Of a DNA stretch of 64,000 bases, positions 10,024-21,975 are shown piece after piece. Under the pieces are notes generated by a model that did not search any database, was not told where the DNA came from, and worked only from the letters and a program-made list of their open reading frames with translations. Numbering within the stretch: the stretch's first letter is position 1; every line of letters begins with the position of its first letter. Both the position numbers and the translations under genes were made by a program. This DNA comes from Scatophagus argus (Eukaryota; Chordata; Actinopteri; Scatophagidae): assembly GCF_020382885.2 (NCBI RefSeq), contig NC_058506.1:21921318-21985317 (forward strand), written 5' to 3'.

Positions 10024-10096
10024 GGGGAATTAGCTCAAATGGTAGAGCGCTCGCTTAGCATGCGAGAGGTAGCGGGATCGATGCCCGCATTCTCCA
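10024..10096 (+). tRNA. tRNA-Ala (AGC)
   Basis: Intact 73 nt copy next to the LINE 5' truncation point, twin of 5623. Confidence 0.96.
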
Positions 10097-10369
10097 GTGG
10101 AGTTTGTTTTCTTCAGTTCTACTGAGCAGGTAAAAGTTTGAAAACTGAGACATAAAATGTCTTTGGAGAATCTCAGCTACCAGCTCCCTGTGGAGTTGAG
10201 TCAGGGCGATTAGACTTGGTTGTCGACTCGTGAAGATGTTTCAGCTCTCATCCAAGAGGTCTGTGTAGATTTTCAGTCAAGCAGGTCATCTTGTGTCGAA
10301 GAGCTTGTGGGGATCAAATCAATAGATTTGCCTTTGTCCAGTCTAACAATAACATCAACAAAAAGCACA

Positions 10370-10458
10370 TCCTTCGAGCCGGAGTTGAACCAGCGACCTA
10401 AGGATAGCCGTTACTGCTCCCCTACAGTCCTCCGCTCTACCAACTGAGCTATCGAAGG
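10370..10458 (-). tRNA. tRNA-Tyr (GTA), intron-containing
   Basis: Intact, twin of 5969, with the GGGAGC intron start. Confidence 0.95.
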
Positions 10459-10510
10459 GTGCAGCCTTACTGTCATTGCAGAGACTCACATGGACGTGGA
10501 CACGGACGTA

Positions 10511-10550
10511 TGCAGAGCACAATGGATTGGCAGTCCATCACCACCTCGTC
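10511..10550 (-). pseudogene. tRNA-Ser 5'-half remnant
   Basis: Twin of 6110, lacking the T arm and D-arm bases. Confidence 0.75.
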
Positions 10551-10674
10551 TTGGTGGTGAGGACTGCAGGTGATCAACCAGGGTGGTTTCATATCAGTCA
10601 GACAAACTTACGCTTCACTCAGCAGTTGCACTTGACTCAGTCATTCTTAGAATCCAAATGCACAGGCAGTGCAT

Positions 10675-10747
10675 GGGGAATTAGCTCAAATGGTAGAGCG
10701 CTCGCTTAGCATGCGAGAGGTAGCGGGATCGATGCCCGCATTCTCCA
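10675..10747 (+). tRNA. tRNA-Ala (AGC)
   Basis: Intact 73 nt copy, twin of 6274. Confidence 0.96.
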
Positions 10748-11012
10748 GTGGAGTTTGTTTTCTTCAGTTCTGCTGAGCAGGTAAAAGTTTGAAAACTGAG
10801 ACATAAAATGTCTTTGGAGAATCTCAGCTACCAGAGACTCACGTGGACGTGAACACGAGAAGCCATGAAAAAGATTGCTTTGAAATCTTCACAGTCTAAA
10901 CAGACACCAAAAGGCAGCAGCCCTCACATGGGAGACACCTGAATGACAAACATAGCAACAAGTATTTGCTTCAAATTAGATGGCAAATGCAACGCAAATT
11001 TTAACTCAGTTG

Positions 11013-11080
11013 CGACGAGGATGGGATTCGAACCCACGCGTGCAGAGCACAATGGATTAGCAGTCCATCACCACCTCGTC
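11013..11080 (-). pseudogene. tRNA-Ser (GCT) pseudogene, D arm deleted
   Basis: Has an intact T arm ('gggattcgaaccc') and anticodon loop but the same 14 nt D-arm deletion as the copies at 3445 and 7843 ('ccatcaccacctcg'). It keeps fewer other changes, so it looks like the youngest broken copy or one partly corrected by gene conversion. Confidence 0.85.
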
Positions 11081-11198
11081 TTGGCAGTGAGGATTGCAGG
11101 TGATCAACCAGGGTGGTTTCATATCAGTCAGACAAACTTACACTTCACTCAGCAGTTAACTCAGCCGTTCTCACAATCCAAATGGGCAAGTAATGCAT

Positions 11199-11271
11199 GG
11201 GGAATTAGCTCAAATGGTAGAGCGCTCGCTTAGCATGCGAGAGGTAGCGGGATCGATGCCCGCATTCTCCA
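11199..11271 (+). tRNA. tRNA-Ala (AGC), last gene of the array
   Basis: Intact 73 nt copy outside the duplicated blocks. The downstream spacer ('gcaggtaaaagtttgaaaac') continues to about 11370 and then the array stops. About 465 bp separate it from the mybbp1a start codon. Confidence 0.96.
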
Positions 11272-11735
11272 GTGGTGTTTGTTTTCTTCAGTTCTGCTGA
11301 GCAGGTAAAAGTTTGAAAACTGAGACGTAAAATGTCTTTGGAGAATCTCAGCTAACAGCTCCGCTTAGAGCGCAGTTAGAGTTGATCATGGACTGTTTTG
11401 TCTGCTCAAAAAACTTTAACGGGCCCTAATAAATAAATAAATAAATAAATCATAGTAAATCCAATAGAAATAATTAATTAATATCCGATCATAATAAATT
11501 CAATCGTAAGAATTTAAATGATAAACCCGTGAGAGAATGAGGACATACTTTCAAAGAAACTCTCACATAGTGCTGTGATAGAAGGACTATGATGCTTTGT
11601 GCCTTCCAGAAATGTCGTCGAAGAAGAAGAAAGCGGAAGTCGTGACCCGGAAACTGTAGCTTCGCAGCGAGACACGTTTTTCTCTTGCAGCAGCATGAGC
11701 AGAAGTTGTGGTAGTATGAAGGGACATCAGTAGAC
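11272..11735. other. Array edge and mybbp1a upstream region
   Basis: The first ~100 bp are array spacer. A short AAAT run (about 11428-11450) and AT-rich sequence follow, then a more GC-balanced stretch from about 11580 that should hold the mybbp1a promoter and 5' UTR. No TATA box is seen at a fitting place. Confidence 0.5.
11633..11655 (+). promoter_or_regulatory. Two ETS-like sites upstream of mybbp1a
   Basis: GCGGAAGT at 11633-11640 and ACCCGGAAACT at 11645-11655 are two GGAA cores in the same direction, 80-100 bp before the start codon. Such sites are typical of TATA-less promoters of housekeeping genes, which suits a nucleolar protein. Binding is inferred from sequence only. Confidence 0.45.
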
Positions 11736-13910
11736 ATGGTGGAGGTCTCAGTCAAAGCAGCGGAACCGATCCGGTCGGCCGGTATCCTGCAACAGAACCG
11801 CGTCTTCCTCGACTTCTTCTGGGACTTGGCCAAACCGGATCAGGAGGTCCGTCTCAAAGCGATAGAAGACCTCATCAAGTACCTTAAAAGCAACAACAAG
11901 GTGAGGCAGACCGTGTTCACGCTCTCTGACAGGGTGAACGTTGTTCCAGCGTGGCTGTTTTCGGTTGTAAGGATAAAAATACAGTATTCACAGTGTGAGG
12001 AGGTAGTTGTAATGGCTAATGCTATGTTCAGATGTTACAGTACCTCCGTTTAACTACTTCTGGAAATATAACATAAAAAACAAAACTATGCATCAAGGTC
12101 TTGTTTTTAAGGTTTTAAAGGTTAATTAAAAGTCTTGTAACTACAGCTTTGAAATCATAAGTACGATTATTCCCCCTGTAATTTTTGAGTAGGATTACAT
12201 GAAAACAGTCAAGTACAGTAAGGTGCCAATACCTCAAAGCTGTACTTATACACAATATCATATGCACACTGATTTCATAACTTGGAAGTGTTTTGTGAAG
12301 TATCTGACCTTTAACTCAAGCACTTACAGAAATAATAGATTATAGAAGGTTTGCAGTGTGTAGTGAGTGTGAGCAGAGGAAAAGAGCCTGTGCGTCATGT
12401 CGTGGTTCTCTCTGTGCGCTGCAGGCTGATGAGTTGGAATACACCTTTAAAAGGCTGGTGGATGGACTGGCTCACACACGAGAGGCTGCGAGACCAGGAT
12501 TCAGTCTGGCTTTGGGACAGGTGAGTGGAGACGACCACCAAAACCAGATTAACCTAATCTGACAATAATGACATATCAGGCTCGCTTGTATTTTTCTGTA
12601 TATTTGAAATGCGTGTCTGACAAAGTTATTTATTTTAAAGGGCCACTGACAGGCTTTTCCAGAGCTTTCAAACACGTCTCCATCTTCACAAGCTAAACGA
12701 GACGGCACAAGTGTCTTCATGTTTTTGTATGAATTAAACAGAAAACGAGGTGCTGGGCTGATGTGGACAGAGACAGGTTCACAGCTACTTCATAGATCAA
12801 TTGAAATGTTATCAAATTGATTCCGGTCACATAGGAAATCCAGTGCGTTTGATCAGCCTCTCTGATCACACCTTTTTCCTCATAGAAGTATGAGTATCAT
12901 TTTATTTGAACTGTTCATCAGATGCAACCGTTTACGTTTTTCTGTGTGACCTGTTAGTCATGTCACATTTCCGAGCCAGACGATGCGTGTGATAAGTATG
13001 TGTTCTGTTACCGTATCATCTCTGACTCTCAGACGTCTTCAACTCTCCAACGCAGATACATGCGTCAGCCTCTGCCTTTCTGACTCGTATGTATAATGTC
13101 GTCCGGCACCTACAAACGAAATTTTTCTTGCTAGAAGTCCAAACATCTTTCTGGATGTCACAGATATTGTTGCTTATCACACACCCTAAGAGATGGTGCT
13201 GCTAAATGAGTTGTGAACTCTGAGTCGGCTGTATTAGCTTCGGCGTGACACGAGTTTTTGTTCTGTGCAGGTCTTAAGTGCCTTTGAAGACGTCTCTTTG
13301 CAGAGTGTACTCAGCAGAGTCAAGGAAAAGCACAACTTGCAGACTGTGAAAAAGGTGGGTGATGTTTTTTTCTGTCGGCTGCAAAAGCTTCATGAATGGA
13401 CTCTGTGAATCGCTCAAGGTCTCCTCTCTTGTTTTTTCAGAAACTGTTCAGAAATGCTTTGTTTGGAAACTTGTTTGGCGTCCTCGCCCTTCATCAGTCC
13501 AACCGCCTCTCTAAAGTAAGTAGTCTGACCACGAGTCGTTATTCTCCAAGGATGAAAACGCGTTTCTGACGCTAATGTTAGCTTTCAGCAGTCTGAGAAC
13601 CCCCCGTATTCCTCTGTTCATATGCTGTGAACTGTCACGTATCTATAATCGTGGATAAAGGTCCAAGTTTAGCCATACACACAACTACCAGGATCAGAAA
13701 CACAAAGTGCTTAAAAAACAAAGTTTGGATGATACCCACTTGATTGGTTTAACTCAGAACGTTGACGCCTCATATTAGCATATCAGCTGGATGTACGTAG
13801 TGATGATGATCATACAGCAGGAGTAAAGATCCTTCGCCTGTGGATCTGAATTATTTATTCCAAATACACTCCTTTGTACAGTGGTGCTCTAACATGTGTG
13901 AAGGTGGTCG

Positions 13911-13943
<33 letters not shown>

Positions 13944-16900
13944 TGTGTGTGTGTGTGAGAGAGAGAAGGAGCTGCATGGTGTTCAGGTCTCTGAGCTCTG
14001 CTGTGTGATTACACAGGAACCACAGGTGGTGTTGGGATGTGTGCAGCTCCTCCAGAGCCTCAGCCAGCACAGACAACACGTGAAGGACCTGCCCACGAAG
14101 ACCATGATGGACATCCTCAATGAGGTGACCACTGCGGCTCAGCTGTATAAATACATAAACACATATGTGATGCACAAGGTTTTTTTTACTTTATCCTTTA
14201 CTTAAATCCTGAATTTCAAAGCATCCTTAATTATTTTTCTAAAATGACTGTATATGTTCTGTCCATCAGATCCCAGAGGAAGTGTTTGAGGAGGTCCTAC
14301 TTAGTGCCCTGCAAACTGACCTGGAATCAGCCTTCAGGACTCCGGAGCAGCTCCAGCTGCTGCTGGTGGCTCTGCAGCGCTTTCCACAAACCCTCAAGCC
14401 CAAGAAACTCAAGAAGTTGCTGGGCTCCTCGACCATCATCAACGCTGACAACATCCCAAAGTAAGAACACTGTGATTGGCTTGATCTTTATTATTATTAT
14501 TATATTTTTTAGTGAGGGGGGGGGTATGTTCAGTACAGTTTATTTATTGTACATTTTGCTCACCTACATGTCATCTATGCCAGTTTTCCTCACTCCATCT
14601 GTTACTTAACTGCTGCTGTGTGGAAAACCTAAGGCACATGTGATGTCGTCCGGCAGGTTGACGGAGGTGCTGAAGATGGCGGCCCGCTCGGTGAAGAAGG
14701 AGCGTGTCCTCCCAGCCGTGGCCCTGGACCTCCTGAAGCTCTCCCTGAAGGAAGACAGCTTCCAGCTCTTCTGGAGTAACGCCATCATCAACGGCATGTT
14801 CAAGGAGCAGCCTGGGCCAGAACAGTGAGTCCTCACAGCGTGGGACTGCAGCGACACATTGAAGCTAACACCCACAGCCGAGGGCTTTGCTGTTGATGTT
14901 GTGGCTGGGGTGTTTGTCTGCCTCGGTTGCAGAGGGAACCTGCAGCCTGTTGCTCCACCTGTAAACAAGCTAAATTCTTAACTTCATCAGGCTGCTCAAC
15001 AAGTTGTTTATTTTGGCAATTTGTGAAAGAAAATCAATTTTTAGCCATTGTAGCAAGAGATGTTCATGTGATTATTAATCATAAGTGTAGTTATGTGTTT
15101 TGTATCCAAATATTAGACAAGAGGGAGAATTTAAATTAATGTTTTTCTTTCAATTCATCACACATGTGTATATTATAAATCATTATCCAGTCCTGATTCC
15201 AGTAAACTGCATTTTGCTGACGTGCTTCCCTGCTGTTTTCCTGTTTGTGTCCAGTTATATGAGCTTCCGTCTGCTGGGCAGTGCCCTGCCTCTCCTGTCT
15301 GCAGCCCAGCTGAAGGACGTCTTGTCCGGAGAGGTGATGATGCGTTATGGCGAACACGTGGTGTCTGCTCAGGTCAGTGGCCTCATATAGCCGGCTGTAA
15401 ATGTAAAGTTACGATCCTCTCTGGATAACAGGTCAAAGTGGGGTTTTTTGATAGCAGATAGAGCCGAAAGTTAAATTTGCTTTTTAAATTCTCCTGCAGT
15501 GACATCGGCTGCAGAGAGACCAGGATTTTATTACGGACCAGCTTTTATTTCTAATTTCTCGTCTTCCACTGTTTATGAAGACTAAAATCGTCCTCCACGT
15601 TCACCTGTTGTCTTGATAAATTCAGTGGAAAGTCCATTTCCACCGCTCCACTTCTGTCAGTAAGGCTTTGGTTCGTCGCCTCTGCAGTTGTAAATGTCAG
15701 TGGGTTGTTGAAAGAACTGAATTTGGTCCAGATGCTCTGCAGCTCCTTTCAGATGGTCACAAGTTCACCAGCCCAGTGGAGATGCCTCACGGTGCATGAC
15801 AGAGAAAGAAAAATCAAATGTCTTCACCAAGAGATAATTTCTACACCTGCAGACTCTTGCAGGGACTGACTGTGTACCTGTTTAAGCACATTAACATTAA
15901 CACATTAACTGACCAATCTCATGCACAATTTTTCTCTCCCAGAAACCGGACCGCTTCAAGCTGGCCCCAGAGATGGACGCCTGCGTGTCAGACTTCTTGC
16001 AGGGCTGCCAGGACCCCGACAAGCAGCTGGCGGTGATGGTGGGCTTCTCCTCGCTGACCAACCAGGGCTACCCTGTGGTGCCGTCTGTGTGGAGGGTGGT
16101 GCAGCACCTCCAGCCTGCAGCTCTGCGGCAGTACGTGGACTGGCTGAAGAAGATGTTCCTGCACCCTCAGCTGGACAAGCTGCTGGACTTCAGGACACGC
16201 AAACAGAAGGACAATCAGGAGGAACAGCAACAGTGAGTTTATATACGTGCTGTATGCTTAAGTTCTGTCTCTGAGAATCGCTGCTCTGATCCTGTCTGCT
16301 CTGGTGACCTGGAACAGGAAGTCGCAGGGACAGAAACTGGATAAATGTAAGTGATGATTGTCTTTCCTCAGGAAGGAGAACCAGCTGAGGAAGTGGATTG
16401 TTGCTCGCCTCTCCTCAATCGTTGACAACCACCAGGTGAAGAGGCAGGAGGATCTCATCATGGATGTGGCCAGGTGAGACCTGCCTGTAACGAAGCAGAA
16501 GTCACGGAGGTGACATGTGATGGAAAGGAGTCCATCAGCTGGTGCTGTGTTGTTTCTGTTTCAGGTTTGTCTTTTTCCACGCTTTCTTCACTGCCAAGAA
16601 GGCCTCAGCTGACATCCCAGAGACGGAGACGAAGCTTTCTGTACCGCTGGATGACAAAACACGAGGAGTGCTTGTCAATTCTTTCTTTGGGTGAGGAATG
16701 AAATGTTGTCTGTTCTGAGACGGCTTCCTCCTAAGCATCAGCCACTGATCACGTTCAGTGTAGTTAATTCCTTCCTTAAAAATAACAGAAAACGGGGACA
16801 AGTTTGGATGTGACATCCATCTTATTGCTTATTCCAAATAAACTAACGGGATAAAACCACCAGAGCTCGTTTAAACTGAACCAAAGAGTTTAGCTGTGAG

Positions 16901-18640
16901 AATCACCCCAACATGTGCTGTAACTGAGGCCCCAGATTTCAGTCTGAATGTCTCTCTGTCGGTCTGCCTGTCCTCGCTCCAGACTCCTCCTGTCCATGCA
17001 CCACCTGCCTGTGATTGAGGACTCAGCTGAAGGTGCGCCTGTCAACCAAAAGCGGGTGTTGGGCGTGACAGCAGATGGCACCATGTGGATCTACCACCTG
17101 GTCCAGTACGCACAGGTCCTGCTTAGCCAGCCAAAACACGTCCAGAGCAGCCAGCCCTTCAGCCCCGAGCAGAGACGGGCCTGGGACAGGTGGGACAGCA
17201 GAGTCGTCTCTGAGAGCAGCATCAGGACAACACGATTCAGCTTAATTCTTCCTTTTCCTCTAATGGTCACAGTTTTACAGACACTTTGATGGATGAAGTT
17301 GTTCAGGTTTATCAGTAAATCAGTTTATTACAAATCTGATCTTGTTTTTGTTGTCAGTCATCCCAATATTATAATAACACTGAACTCATCACAGTCATTT
17401 TCACATTTCTGTTATTTTGCAGGTTAAACAAATACAGTGTAAAAAGTTTATCTGTTTAATGGATAAAAGAGAAACTAAGCGAGTTAGGAGCACGTTTGGT
17501 AACTCTGGCTCTTCATATGTGTTCTCACAGCATGCTGGAGTCCCTTTCAAACCTGAAGAAGAAAGCTAAGAAAGGACAAACTGCAGAGAACACTGCGTTC
17601 CAGCAGCTCTTCCTGTTGGTCGGCATGCACTTCTTCAAGGTACAGCATTAACCTGTCACCTCCAACCACAAAGCACCACCATCTGCTGACACAAAAACGT
17701 AAGGCTGCCCCGGCAACGAGCCGAGTGATTAACTCCGTCGTCAATGTGTCTTTCCTGAAGGCCCCCGAGGAGCTGCTGGACATCATGAAGGACCTGCAGA
17801 GCTGCATGGACAAAGCTCAGGAGAAGAAGGCCAAGAAGAAGAAGAAGAAACAAGGTGATCCTCGTTCGCAGTGACGGCACCTCATGTCACACCTTAAATG
17901 TGTGACAGATTAGTCGTCATGTCATGCTAGACGTGATTTTACACTTCAGAAGTGCTTTTGTGCAGACAGTATTGTATGGTCTCATTTCACTGTAATGTTT
18001 TACAGCTGTGTTTACAGTTTGTTCTGCTGGAACAAACGACGCCAGAACAGTCTGTGTGAAATGTGTGTGAGTGTGCTTTTCCTTTGGTGCAGCCACGGAG
18101 CAGGAGGAGGAGGAGGAGCCTGAGTGGGTGGAGGTGATGGTGGACATCCTGTTGTCCCTGCTGTCCCAGCCCAGCCGACACATCAGACTGGTCTGCAAGA
18201 CGGTCTTCTCCTCCATCTGCCCCCACGTTACTGCGGCAGCCCTCACCGCCATCTTAGATGTAAGTCGTTCTCAGACAGTCTCAGCGCTGAGGTACGAGAG
18301 GATAACGTTAAGTCTGTAAACCTCCATGCTTGTTTCTGTGCTGCACTGGAAGCTTTGAAAGTGTTTGTAATGATGGTGTTTTGGGCTGTGTGTAGGTCCT
18401 GGACCCAGAGAAGGATGACGAGGAGGACAGTGCTGTGGTTGTCACTGACGACAACAAAACCCAGAAGACACCAAATGAGGAAGACGATGATGATGAGGAA
18501 ATGGAGGTCAGTTCTTCTCTTACTCATTCACAACAACATCTTATTGTCTTATTGATCCTGTCAAGTTCTTTTCTTTTATCCTGAAATCATAAATTTGTGG
18601 TGGTCCTGCCAGGATGACGAGTCTGGTGGATCAGACAATG

Positions 18641-18675
<35 letters not shown>

Positions 18676-21600
18676 AATGACAGCAACGATGAAGCGATGG
18701 AACAGGACGAGGACGAAGATGAGGATGAGGAGTTGGGAGAGGAAGCTGTGGACCAAAACTTCCGTTTGGAGCTGATGAAGGTCCTGCAGCAGCAGAACGC
18801 TCTGGTGGGTGTTCAGTGTCTCAGCTCGCCCTCGTGTGGCAGCCTGCTGTACTGCCACTGATATGCGTTAAATTAATGAGTATCACGAAGCTTGTGGATT
18901 CATTTGGTCGTCTGGCTCAAGCTGACAGGCTGTAAGGTTAACAGAAGCCTATGTGTCAGGTCCCGGTTCAGCAGCGACCGCAGTGTTTCCCTGTGTTAAA
19001 GTCCTCTGTCGTGTTGTACTCTGTTCAGGCCACAGAGGAGGATGGCAGCAGCGATGAAGATCTGGATGATGACGCCATGATGGAGCTCGATAAGAGCCTG
19101 GCTGCACTCTTCTCGGGGCAGAAGAAAAAGAACCAGGCCAAGAAGGACGAGAAGACAAAACTACAGAAAGAGAAGGCGCTGGTCCGCGACTTTAAGATCA
19201 AGGTACCTCATCCCCAGTCTGTTGTCTTGTATATGACTTGTTTTCCATCTCATCCAGAGTCAGAGAAGAAGAACTGAACAAAACAAATGGAAACCGACAG
19301 CCTGACTCATCACATAGACGTTTCAGCTGTTGTCTTCACGCCCTCGTTTGGCTTTACGTTGTAGGTGTTGGACCTGGTTGAGGTGTTTGTGGCCCGACAG
19401 GCTGGCAGTCCTCTGGTGCTGGGCTTAGTGGAGCCTCTGCTCACCATCATCGACAGAGGAATGAGCTCCGACAGCAACCAGCAGGAGCAGGACTTCCTGC
19501 GCCGAGCTGCAGATATCTTCAGGTGACGCACTTTAACTGTGATGTCATCACTGTCTCCAGCCTTTGTCTTTCTTTTTTATGATGTATTCCACTTGAAACT
19601 CTCCTTCCAGATTGTGACCGTCCGATGCTGGGAGGTTCTTAGCTCGGATTTGTTGTGTCTTACACACCTGAAGTTTTTACCGTTAAAAGCTGGTGTTCGG
19701 TCGCCCTGTTGTTTAGATTGTTATGATGACAATCCAAGTGGGGAAAAAGTAGTTCTTCAGCTTAAAAACAGCTTAAAACATGTACAGGGAAGTCTAATGT
19801 CCAACCAAAAGTCCAAATCCCAAAGACTCTTTATTTACTGTCATAAACGACAAAGAAAAGCTGCAAACCCTCACATTTTGAACCAGAAGCTGTTTGGCAT
19901 GTTGTTTGAAAAATAACTGGAATTGATTAATCCGAATAGCTGACAACTGATTGTTTAATCATCTAACGAACCAGTTGTGCCAGAACCTGCTCGGAGTCAA
20001 TACTCATGTGGCCTGTTTGTGTGATTTTTCAGGAATCAGCTGTGCAGGTCCAAAGTTTACTGCAAGACTGTTGGTGACAGACAGGGGGAGCTCCATGACC
20101 TGCTGGACAAGCTGATGACTAAAGCCCAGAGGCTGTCGGAGTCCTCAGTCAGCCTCTACTACTTCAGGTACTCACTGTTTGAGGACTAAACAGGATGCGG
20201 AACCCTCTCACACACCACAGTGTTTGTGATTGTGTGACTAAAGAGGAGTTCATGTTGTGGGGACGCGGACAAAAAAACTGAATTTCAATTAAAACAGCAA
20301 ATGGAGGCTGTGATTCACAACACGACTGACCCGATGTTGAAACTCTCCATGCGTCTACATGCACTCCAAAGTCTGTTTCCCAGGTTAAAAAATGATGCGA
20401 GTGTGTTGTGCCAGCCTTGTGGTTGAGTTGTGTTGTGCTGATGCTGAGCTGTCCTTGCAGTGCGTCTCTGTACGTGGTGAAAGTGCTGCGAGGAGCTTCG
20501 CCCGCCGAGTCCACAGAGGAGCAGAACGCCAGCAGAGCTGCAGCGAGCGACGTATGTTTGCACACTGATTCATGTGTCGCCTGTTCAGGCCAGTCAGAAG
20601 GGAGTGACGTGAGGAAATCAGCCGGTTAGCGGCGTAATGACGCAGTGTGTGAGCGTTTCTTCTCCTTTAACAACAAATCACACACAGTTCAGGCCAGGCT
20701 TTTCGTTTGGTTCAAGGTAGCAAGGTCAGTCAGTGGGCACATGCTGAAAAAATATTTCCGAGCGATTCTTATTGCATTTTTTAGCCTTCATGTCCTATGC
20801 AGATCTGCAGCAGACAGATTTTCTTTCAATCTTCCTAGGCCAAACAATTAATATATATTTTCTTCTTAATTTAGTCAGGGATGGGAGAAATTAGCTTTTT
20901 TCACAGCTAAGATTTCAGATTGTCAGTGAAGGTAATGTGTGAACAATACGAGGACCCTGAAACTGAAGCAGCTAAATGGGATTCATCCGTTCATTTTTAG
21001 TATTCAGTGCATTTGCTTTAATACAACGACTTGTCTATTCTGATCCCTGATGTTGTGTTGTTTGGTCTTTCATGGTGTGTGTGTGTGTGTGTGTGTTTGC
21101 AGCTGAGCTTCATGGGCTGCGTGGACGTTGATCGGGTCTCCACCATCTTCAGAGACGCTCTGAGCTCCTTCATGAGCAGGAGGAAGAGCCCTCTGACCAC
21201 TCAGATGTTCACAGACCTGTTCAGTAGGTTCCCGGTGAGTACAGCCGCACATCAGGTAACCGTGGAGACGACAGCCATGTCAAGCTAATGCAGCTTGTGT
21301 GTCATTTCCAGGTTTTGTGTGTGAACCTGTTGGACGCGGCAGTGCAGCACATCACGTCTGGGGTCAGAGTTCACCAGCAGGTAAAGAAACTCGAGCTCTG
21401 TAGTGTGCAGGAAGCTGAACAGGACGGTCGCAGCTCTGGACAAAAGCGTCGAACACGGACAGCACAGACGGGTCTCTGCTGTGGTCTGCAAACGTTACTG
21501 ATGCAATCGAGCTGTGACTCTAAATCCGTTACGTTTCGTGGTAAAGAAGGAAACTAACAGTTTGGCTCAGCGTGTTTTTAATAGTATCTGGACCCAGAAG

Positions 21601-21943
21601 AATCAAATGAAAAGGCTTCAGGCACCCAGACGACACTCGTTAGCAGGATCACTTCACTGCTGGTTTTGGTCTTTTTCGTGGGCTCTGAGGACAGTAAGAA
21701 AACATGTGCAGGATGTGTGCTTTCCCTTTGAAGAAGCCCTCTTTACAGCAAGAATTAACATCCAAATACCGATCCCATTCCCGGTCTTTTAAACAAGATC
21801 AAATGAAATAACGTTCACATAGTCAGAACGTTAGAAATGGCGTAACTCCCTCCTGTGACAGACGCGAGTTGATGTTTAAAAACAGGCTTTATTCCTGTGA
21901 GAACTGAGCTGAACAGAAACAAAGGTGGAGCTAAATGTCGCTT

Positions 21944-21975
<32 letters not shown>

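Larger units (their letters stand above)
6740..10987. repeat. 4.25 kb block, copy 2 of a near-identical duplication
   Basis: Second copy of 2342-6586. Examples of differences from copy 1 are 'gtaggtgaatgg' for 'gtagttgaatgg' near 6986, 'gcaggctta' for 'gcagcctta' near 7597, and 'gtgtttcac' for 'gtgtgtcac' near 8908. Gene content and order are identical. The match fades over the last ~30 bp before 10987. Confidence 0.92.
930..11290. repeat. Tandem tRNA gene array (Ala/Tyr/Ser) with LINE passengers
   Basis: The array is built from a loose unit: a - strand tRNA-Tyr, a spacer beginning 'tgcagccttactgtcattgc', a - strand tRNA-Ser or its remnant, a spacer containing 'caggtgatcaaccagggtgg', a + strand tRNA-Ala, and a spacer with 'aggtaaaagtttgaaaactg'. 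Units are joined in varying order and length, which points to repeated unequal exchange. A decayed unit lies at the left edge (930-1210). Ala genes and Tyr genes are convergent or divergent neighbours and each has its own pol III promoter and T-run, so no common transcript is implied. Confidence 0.9.

Noticed and set aside
930-11290. CRISPR-like reading of the regular repeats in the tRNA array
   Set aside because: The repeated units are complete eukaryotic tRNA genes with pol III boxes and long spacers, and there are no cas genes.
13840-14175. Frames on both strands around the GT microsatellite, with Val-Cys or Thr-His runs
   Set aside because: Simple-repeat translation in a mybbp1a intron; only 14017-14124 is real coding sequence. 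The same applies to frames across the repeats near 37740, 50280 and 58600.
14125-14181. Possible extension of mybbp1a exon 5 in frame past GTGACC
   Set aside because: Splicing at 14124 gives a join (DILNE-IPEEVFEEVL) that aligns without a gap to human DILSE-VSKATLQEIL, whereas the extension adds unrelated residues.
20164-20629. Several overlapping frames in mybbp1a intron 20 and exon 21
   Set aside because: Only 20461-20551 fits the protein and splice phase; the others are shadows.
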